Below, in pieces: positions 33,193-37,781 of a stretch of 37,781 bases of DNA (position 1 is the first letter of the stretch; the number at the start of each line of letters is the position of its first letter). The stretch is from DASXYU01 sp036502295 (lineage in GTDB: Bacteria; Actinomycetota; Actinomycetes; Mycobacteriales; Jatrophihabitantaceae): the NCBI GenBank assembly GCA_036502295.1, contig DASXYU010000056.1:1-37781 (forward strand). The letters run 5' to 3'. A program made the translations under genes and the position numbers. The notes beneath the pieces are model-generated. The model had not been told where the DNA came from. It saw only the letters and a program-made list of their open reading frames with translations, and searched no databases.

Positions 33193-34188
33193 TCACCCGG
33201 TGCCCTCGATCTGGGTCACGATGCCCGTGTCCGGATCGAAGAATTTCTTGTTCACCGCGTCCCAGCCGCCTATGTCGGCGACGCTGACGAGCTTGTCGAC
33301 GGCCGGAAAGGGGTTCGCCGGGTCGTTCGCGCCGTCAACCTCGGTCGGCACGTCGGCCTCGTTCAACGGCCGGAAGCCCTCGGCGGCGAGCACCTTCTGA
33401 CCGGCGTCGCTCTCGACGAAGTCGAGGAATTTCGATGCCGGCGGCGACGCAGTCTTCGTCACCGCGACCGGATTCTCGATCTTGAACGTGTCCGTTGGAA
33501 CGATGTAATCGAGTGCCTTGCCCGACTGCCTCGCCACGATCGCGTCGTCCTCGTATGAGATGAGGACGTCGCCCGTGCCTTGCAGAAACGCCGTCGTCGC
33601 ATCGGCGCCACTGGCGGGCTTGCTCACGACGTTCTTGAAGAACGCGGTGAGGAACGTCTTCGCGTCGGCCTCGGTGCCGCCGGTCTGCAGCGTGTGCTCG
33701 TAGACCGCGAGGATGTTCCACTTCGCTGATCCGGAGGTCGCCGGGTCGGGCGTGACGATCTTGACTCCCGGCTTGATGAGGTCGTCCCATCCCTTGATTC
33801 CCAGGGGATTGCCGGGGCGGACCGCGATGACGACCACGGAGGTGGAGGCGATGCCCTTCGTCGCCCCGGAGTTCCAGCCGGAGTCGACGAAGTCGGGCAC
33901 GAGCTTGGTCATGTCGGGCTCGAGCGAGAGGCCGACGTAGTCGGCAGGCTGACCGCTGGACACCGCCTTACTCTGGCTGCCGCTCGCGCCGAACGATTCG
34001 GAGAAACTGACGCCCTTGCCATCGGGCGTCGCCTGGAACGCCTTGATGAGTGCATCGTAGCCGGGCTTGAGCACTGAGAAGCCGACGATCGCCACCTTGT
34101 GGGAATCGCCGCCACCCGAACCCGACGATGAGCATGCGGACAGGGCCGCCACGGCGAGCGCAGCAGCCACCAAGAGTTTCGATTTCAC
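33193..34188 (-). CDS. Sulfate-binding lipoprotein (CysP/Sbp/SubI family)
   Basis: 331-residue periplasmic-type solute-binding protein. Lipoprotein signal: KSKLLVAAALAVAALSAC with lipobox LSAC and Cys19 as the acylated residue. Then the sulfate-binding fold: VGFSVLKPGYDALIKAFQAT, FSESFGASGSQSKAV, VTPDPATSGSAKWN, VLISYEDDAIVARQ, FRPLN near the end. First gene of the importer operon. Starts with GTG; TAACAT lies 6 nt upstream with no ribosome site. Sbp (sulfate) and CysP (thiosulfate) types cannot be separated. Confidence 0.92.
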   Translation of the reverse strand: MKSKLLVAAALAVAALSACSSSGSGGGDSHKVAIVGFSVLKPGYDALIKAFQATPDGKGVSFSESFGASGSQSKAVSSGQPADYVGLSLEPDMTKLVPDFVDSGWNSGATKGIASTSVVVIAVRPGNPLGIKGWDDLIKPGVKIVTPDPATSGSAKWNILAVYEHTLQTGGTEADAKTFLTAFFKNVVSKPASGADATTAFLQGTGDVLISYEDDAIVARQSGKALDYIVPTDTFKIENPVAVTKTASPPASKFLDFVESDAGQKVLAAEGFRPLNEADVPTEVDGANDPANPFPAVDKLVSVADIGGWDAVNKKFFDPDTGIVTQIEGTG

Positions 34189-34194
34189 AAATCT

Positions 34195-34220
34195 ATGTTA
34201 CCCCGATAGGGAAACAAGGC
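34195..34220 (-). promoter_or_regulatory. Promoter of the sulfate transport operon
   Basis: TAACAT (34195-34200), AGATTT (6 nt), then GTG: leaderless. Just upstream is CTAT-N9-ATAG (34194-34210), an imperfect palindrome overlapping the -10, a plausible site for the Rrf2 regulator encoded at the operon end. The binding specificity is not established. Confidence 0.5.
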
Positions 34221-34228
34221 AATCTGAC

Positions 34229-34274
34229 GAAAAGGAAAGGGGCCCCGCAGCCTCTCAGCCGCGGAGCCCCTTCC
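34229..34274 (-). terminator. Rho-independent terminator of pnp
   Basis: On the minus strand a GC-rich stem (GGAAGGGGC...GCCCCTTTCC, 34234-34274, one bulge and a few mismatches) closes a short loop and is followed by TTTT. It lies directly after the pnp stop and separates pnp from the sulfate operon promoter. Confidence 0.85.
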
Positions 34275-34285
34275 TATTCCTCTGT

Positions 34286-36496
34286 CTACTCGGCGGACGC
34301 CTCTGCCGGAGCAGCCTGCGCGGGCGCGTTGTCGTCGACGAGGATGAGGCTGATCTTGCCGCGCTGGTCGATCTCGGCGATCTCCACCTGGATCTTGTCG
34401 CCGACGTTGACCGCATCCTCGACCTTGGCGATGCGCTTGCCCCTGCCGAGCTTGCTGATGTGCACGAGGCCGTCCTTGCCCGGCAGCAGTGAGACGAAGG
34501 CGCCGAACGCCGCCGTCTTCACCACGGTGCCGAGGAAGCGCTCGCCCACCTTCGGCATCTGCGGGTTCGCGATGGCGTTGATGAGGTCAACCGCCGCCTG
34601 CGCGGACGGGCCGTCGGTGGCACCGACGTAGATCGTGCCATCGTCCTCGATGGTGATCTGCGCGCCGGTGTCGTCCTGGATCGAGTTGATCATCGCGCCC
34701 TTGGGGCCGATAACCGCACCGATCTTGTCGACCGGGATTTTCACGACGGTGACGCGCGGTGCGAACGGGCTCATCTCGTCGGGCTCGTCGATGGCCTCGG
34801 CCATGACGTCGAGAATGTGCAGTCGCGCGTCGCGGGCCTGCTTCAGCGCCGCGGCGAGCACCTCGGAGGGGATGCCGTCGAGCTTCGTGTCGAGCTGCAG
34901 CGCCGTGACGAAGTCCTTGGTGCCGGCGACCTTGAAGTCCATGTCGCCGAAGGCGTCCTCAGCGCCGAGGATGTCGGTGAGCGCGACGTACTCCGTCTTG
35001 CCGTCGACCTCGTCAGAGACCAGGCCCATCGCGATGCCCGCGACCGGTGCCTTCAGCGGCACGCCGGCGTTGAGCAGGGCCAGCGTCGAGGCGCAGACCG
35101 AACCCATCGAGGTGGAGCCGTTGGAGCCGAGGGCCTCAGAGACCTGACGGATCGCGTACGGGAACTCCTCCGAGGACGGCAGCACCGGCAGCAGAGCACG
35201 CTCGGCGAGCGCGCCGTGGCCGATCTCGCGCCGCTTCGGCGAACCGACGCGGCCGGTCTCGCCGGTGCTGTACGGCGGGAAGTTGTAGTTGTGCATGTAG
35301 CGCTTGGTGTTGTTCGGGCTGAGCGTGTCGAGCTTCTGCGCCATGCCCAGCATGTTCAGGGTGGTGATGCCCATGATCTGGGTCTCGCCACGCTGGAACA
35401 GTGCCGAACCGTGCACGCGGGGCACGACCTCGACCTCGGCGCTCAGGGTGCGGATGTCCGCCAGACCGCGGCCGTCGATGCGCACCTTGTCCCGCAGGAT
35501 GCGCTGACGGATGAGCTTCTTGTTCAGCGCCTTGTAGGCGCCGCTGATCTCAGCCTCGCGACCCTCGAACTTCGGTGCCAGCGCCGCCTTGGCCTCCGCC
35601 TTGATCTCGTCGATCTTGGCCTCGCGCTCCAGCTTGTCGGCGATGGTCAGTGCCTCGCTCAGCGGTGCGCTGTAGTCGGCGGTGACGGCCGCGAAGACGT
35701 CGTCCTCGTAGTCGAGGAAGACGGGGTAGTCGGCGGTCGGCTTGGCGGAGTTCTCGGCCAGTTCGGCCTGGGCGCGGCAGAGCTCGGCGATGAACGGCTT
35801 CGCGGCCTCGAGACCCTCGGCGACGACCTCTTCGGTGGGCTTGGTGGCGCCGCCGGCGATGAGTTCGATGGCATTGCCCGGCGCCTCCGCCTCGACCATC
35901 ATGATCGCGACGTCACCGCTGGGCAGCACGCGCCCGGCCACGACCATGTCGAAGCTGGCGCGCTCAAGCTCGGAGTACGTCGGGAAGCCGACCCACTGAC
36001 CGTCGATGAGGGCGACACGCGTGCCACCGACCGGGCCGTTGAACGGCAGGCCGGCGATCTGTGTGGAGGCCGATGCCGCGTTGATCGCCACAACGTCATA
36101 GGCGTGATCGGGGTTGATAGCCATCACCGTGACGACGACCTGCACCTCGTTGCGCAGACCCTTCACGAAGGTCGGACGCAGCGGGCGGTCGATGAGACGA
36201 CAGGTGAGGATCGCGTCCTCAGAAGGACGTCCCTCACGGCGAAAGAACGAGCCGGGGATACGACCCGCGGCATACATGCGCTCTTCGACGTCGACCGTCA
36301 GCGGGAAGAAGTCGAATCCCTCGCGGGGAGTCTTGCCGGCGGTGGTCGCCGACAGCAGCATGGTGTCGTCGTCCAGGTAGGCGACGACGGAGCCGGCGGC
36401 CTGCTTGGCGAGGCGGCCGGTTTCGAAACGGATGGTGCGCTTGCCGAAGCTGCCGTTATCGATGACGGCGGTGGCCTCGTAGATGCCTTCTGACAT
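34286..36496 (-). CDS. pnp: Polyribonucleotide nucleotidyltransferase (PNPase)
   Basis: 736-residue phosphorolytic 3'-5' exoribonuclease. Two RNase PH domains (about 1-215 and 320-560) linked by a helical domain; the second has the catalytic signature DILGAEDAFGDMDFKVAGT. KH domain near residue 600 (IPVDKIGAVIGPKGAMINS) and S1 domain near 660 (FLGTVVKTAAFGAFVSLLPGKDGLVHISKLG landmarks Phe to Gly). The FFRREGRPSEDAI and RPLRPTF motifs of the first domain are intact. ATG 36496 has AGAGGA upstream, partly buried in a hairpin (36509-36548). Downstream of rpsO as in most bacteria; followed by its own terminator. Confidence 0.98.
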   Translation of the reverse strand: MSEGIYEATAVIDNGSFGKRTIRFETGRLAKQAAGSVVAYLDDDTMLLSATTAGKTPREGFDFFPLTVDVEERMYAAGRIPGSFFRREGRPSEDAILTCRLIDRPLRPTFVKGLRNEVQVVVTVMAINPDHAYDVVAINAASASTQIAGLPFNGPVGGTRVALIDGQWVGFPTYSELERASFDMVVAGRVLPSGDVAIMMVEAEAPGNAIELIAGGATKPTEEVVAEGLEAAKPFIAELCRAQAELAENSAKPTADYPVFLDYEDDVFAAVTADYSAPLSEALTIADKLEREAKIDEIKAEAKAALAPKFEGREAEISGAYKALNKKLIRQRILRDKVRIDGRGLADIRTLSAEVEVVPRVHGSALFQRGETQIMGITTLNMLGMAQKLDTLSPNNTKRYMHNYNFPPYSTGETGRVGSPKRREIGHGALAERALLPVLPSSEEFPYAIRQVSEALGSNGSTSMGSVCASTLALLNAGVPLKAPVAGIAMGLVSDEVDGKTEYVALTDILGAEDAFGDMDFKVAGTKDFVTALQLDTKLDGIPSEVLAAALKQARDARLHILDVMAEAIDEPDEMSPFAPRVTVVKIPVDKIGAVIGPKGAMINSIQDDTGAQITIEDDGTIYVGATDGPSAQAAVDLINAIANPQMPKVGERFLGTVVKTAAFGAFVSLLPGKDGLVHISKLGRGKRIAKVEDAVNVGDKIQVEIAEIDQRGKISLILVDDNAPAQAAPAEASAE

Positions 36497-36508
36497 ATGT
36501 CAAAAGTC

Positions 36509-36548
36509 CTCTCGTACGGGCCGGATGCACCTGTGCGACGTACGAGAG
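36509..36548 (-). promoter_or_regulatory. pnp leader hairpin sequestering the ribosome site
   Basis: CTCTCGTACG (36509-36518) and CGTACGAGAG (36539-36548) are exact 10 bp inverted repeats with a 20 nt loop holding GCA-CCTG-TGC. On the pnp strand the 3' arm runs into the Shine-Dalgarno AGAGGA (36507-36512): its first four bases are paired. It is placed like the RNase III/PNPase autoregulation hairpin of E. coli. Confidence 0.72.
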
Positions 36549-36647
36549 ACACCGGGCCACCGTGTGGGCCTAGTGCCGGTCTTCGATCGAAGCGGGCAAA
36601 AGTCATTTTGTCCGCCACTACCGAGGACCGGCGATCAGTAGTCGCGA

Positions 36648-36666
36648 GGACGCGCTCGGCGCGTCC
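36648..36666 (-). repeat. GC-rich hairpin in the rpsO-pnp gap
   Basis: GGACGCGC-TCG-GCGCGTCC, a perfect 8 bp stem with a 3 nt loop. Part of a series of three structures in the 244 bp gap. The remaining gap bases include the palindrome CTTCGATCGAAG (36582-36593). Confidence 0.7.
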
Positions 36667-36704
36667 GGCGGGATTGAATTGTGAGGTGTTGCAGGTCTTG
36701 CAGT

Positions 36705-36735
36705 AGGTAGGGCCGTCCGGCGGACCGCCCTACCT
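36705..36735 (-). terminator. Hairpin immediately after rpsO
   Basis: AGGTAGGGC (36705-36713) pairs with GCCCTACCT (36727-36735); inside, GTCC pairs with GGAC with one C-C mismatch. It begins 5 bp after the rpsO stop on the minus strand. No U-run follows, so it may be an attenuator or an RNase site rather than a full terminator; the pnp gene may be read through. Confidence 0.65.
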
Positions 36736-36740
36736 CACGA

Positions 36741-37010
36741 CTATCGACGCAGGCCGAGACGCTCGATGATCGAGCGGTACCGGCTGATGTCGGTCTTGGC
36801 CAGGTAGTCCAGCAGCCGACGACGACGACCGACCAGCAGGAGCAGGCCCCGACGGGTGTGGTGGTCGTGCTTGTGAGTCTTGAGGTGCTCGGTGAGGTCG
36901 CTGATGCGCTTGGACAGCATCGCGATCTGCACCTCTGTGGAGCCGCTGTCGCTCTCGTTCGCACCGTATTCGGTGATGATCTGCTTCTTGACGTCGCTTG
37001 CCAGAGGCAC
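36741..37010 (-). CDS. rpsO: 30S ribosomal protein S15 (uS15)
   Basis: 89 residues, full length; binds the central domain of 16S rRNA and early assembly intermediates. Typical pattern: KKQIITEYG, STEVQIAMLSKRISDLTEHLKTHKHDHHTRRGLL, VGRRRRLLDYLAKTD, RYRSIIERLGLRR (landmarks from residue 8 to 89). Starts with GTG 37010, GGAG 7 nt upstream. Followed by hairpins and pnp, and preceded by ribF, in the standard order. Confidence 0.98.
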   Translation of the reverse strand: MPLASDVKKQIITEYGANESDSGSTEVQIAMLSKRISDLTEHLKTHKHDHHTRRGLLLLVGRRRRLLDYLAKTDISRYRSIIERLGLRR

Positions 37011-37108
37011 GGACGGCTCCTTCGGTGTCAGCGCAGCGGCGCTCCACCGGGCTTCAACACGGCGGATAGACAGACGCTCACTGCATTGGTACGTGCATAA
37101 ACACGCGG

Positions 37109-37781
37109 TTACCAGGGTATCAGCAGCTCCCGGGTGGTCTTGACATCGTCGTTCATCTGGGCGATCAAAGGTTCGATTCCGTCGAACTTCTCCATGCCTC
37201 GCAGGCGCTCGACGAACTCGACGCCCAGCGCCTGGCCGTAAAGATCACCGGAGAAGTCCAGGACGAAGGCTTCGACGCGGCGCTGGCGCACCTCGAAGGT
37301 CGGGTTCGTCCCCACGCTGATGGCGGCGATGCCGAGCTGGTCGACCGTCCTGCCCCACTCGTCGAGACGGAAGACGCGTCCTGCGTAGACGCCGTCGGCA
37401 GGTACCGCGGCCCACTGCTCGGTGCGCAGGTTCGCGGTGGGAAAGCCGAGTTCGCGGCCCCGCTGGTCGCCGCGCTCCACGATGCCGTCGAGGCGGTGCG
37501 GCCGTCCGAGCACCTCGGCAGCCGTGCGTATGTCCCCGGCCTGCACGCAGGTGCGGATGTAGGTGGCCGAGAACGGAACGGCCGCTCGCCCTGAGCTCCC
37601 CCGCAAGCCGGAAGTACCCCCAGTCGAAGGCTCCTTGAGTAACGGTGCGGCGGTCGCCGTGAAACCCCAGCTCTCCCCCAGCTTCTGCAGCAGCGCGATG
37701 TCGCCGGCGGCCTTGTGGCCGTAGCGGAAGTTGTCGCCCACGATCACCGAGACGGCGTGCAGCTTCTCGACCAGCGTCTGA
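37109..37781 (-). CDS. ribF: Bifunctional riboflavin kinase/FMN adenylyltransferase RibF (5' end outside window)
   Basis: Makes FMN and FAD from riboflavin. The frame is open to the window edge, so the N-terminus with the nucleotidyl-transferase start is missing. Visible: the end of the adenylyltransferase domain (VIVGDNFRYGHKAAGDIALLQ), the usual conserved FSATYIRTCVQAGDIRTAAEVLGRPH, the kinase GRELGFPTANL motif (the PTAN site for MgATP) and the C-terminal EAFVLDFSGDLYGQ and RLRGMEKFDGIEPLIAQM segments. Between the two domains a repeat (37589-37630) inserts about 15 extra residues (EPSTGGTSGLRGSSG) where a short loop is normal; it may be tolerated in this linker. Confidence 0.95.
   Translation of the reverse strand, partial: QTLVEKLHAVSVIVGDNFRYGHKAAGDIALLQKLGESWGFTATAAPLLKEPSTGGTSGLRGSSGRAAVPFSATYIRTCVQAGDIRTAAEVLGRPHRLDGIVERGDQRGRELGFPTANLRTEQWAAVPADGVYAGRVFRLDEWGRTVDQLGIAAISVGTNPTFEVRQRRVEAFVLDFSGDLYGQALGVEFVERLRGMEKFDGIEPLIAQMNDDVKTTRELLIPW
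37589..37630. repeat. Palindromic dispersed repeat inserted in ribF
   Basis: CCCTGAGCT and AGTCGAAGG flank a core (37598-37621) related in the opposite orientation to the TetR copy: TGGGGGTACTTCCGG and CTTGCGGGGGAG on the minus strand. The ends match the ftsK REP-like core. It is translated in frame in the linker of RibF. Confidence 0.68.

Noticed and set aside
34817..36493. 558-residue antisense open frame in pnp
   Set aside because: Runs opposite to a fully conserved PNPase frame; no recognisable domain and no start signal.

Overview
This is a GC-rich actinobacterial chromosome segment (Actinomycetota). The evidence is the conserved core gene order miaB-recX-recA-DUF3046, clgR-pgsA-rimO, argA-ftsK, dapA, dapB-M16 peptidase and pnp-rpsO-ribF, together with GTG starts, ClgR and a mycobacterial-type SOS box. 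The species cannot be named from the sequence. No tRNA, rRNA, CRISPR array, insertion sequence or prophage was seen; this is core chromosome with accessory patches.

Layout. 1-3549 (minus): miaB (3' end outside the window), recX, recA with two predicted damage promoters, DUF3046. 3605-8819 (plus): a GNAT acetyltransferase and the giant helicase Lhr. 8820-12041 (minus): a TetR regulator, clgR, pgsA, rimO. 12042-12366: a 325 bp gene-free divergent region packed with palindromes. 12367-15568 (plus): a TrmB/LuxR-like regulator, an ECF sigma factor with an overlapping membrane-protein gene, argA. 15706-20545 (minus): ftsK, dapA and a YcaQ-type DNA glycosylase candidate. 20574-27297: accessory genes in alternating orientation (GNAT; TetR/SDR divergent pair with a double operator; a Ser-x-x triplet-repeat membrane protein; DinB; a stand-alone GyrA-like mini-protein; DUF2461; a marR-MFS-isochorismatase operon). 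27388-37781 (minus): TPR membrane protein, dapB, M16 peptidase, rrf2, the sulfate ABC transporter cysA-cysW-cysT-sbp, pnp, rpsO, ribF (5' end outside the window).

Themes. DNA repair and damage response (recA, recX, lhr, ycaQ), tRNA/ribosome modification and RNA turnover (miaB, rimO, rpsO, pnp), lysine/peptidoglycan precursor synthesis (dapA, dapB), arginine entry (argA), chromosome segregation (ftsK) and sulfur uptake (cys operon plus Rrf2) share the window.

Three observations stand out. (1) At least 15 genes have a TANNNT -10 hexamer exactly 6-7 nt before the start codon, the signature of leaderless mRNA; one divergent pair fits two such promoters into 23 bp. (2) A small membrane protein has serine at every third residue for 22 consecutive triplets. 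(3) A dispersed palindromic repeat family lies inside coding sequence (miaB, tetR, ftsK, ribF), adding in-frame peptide.
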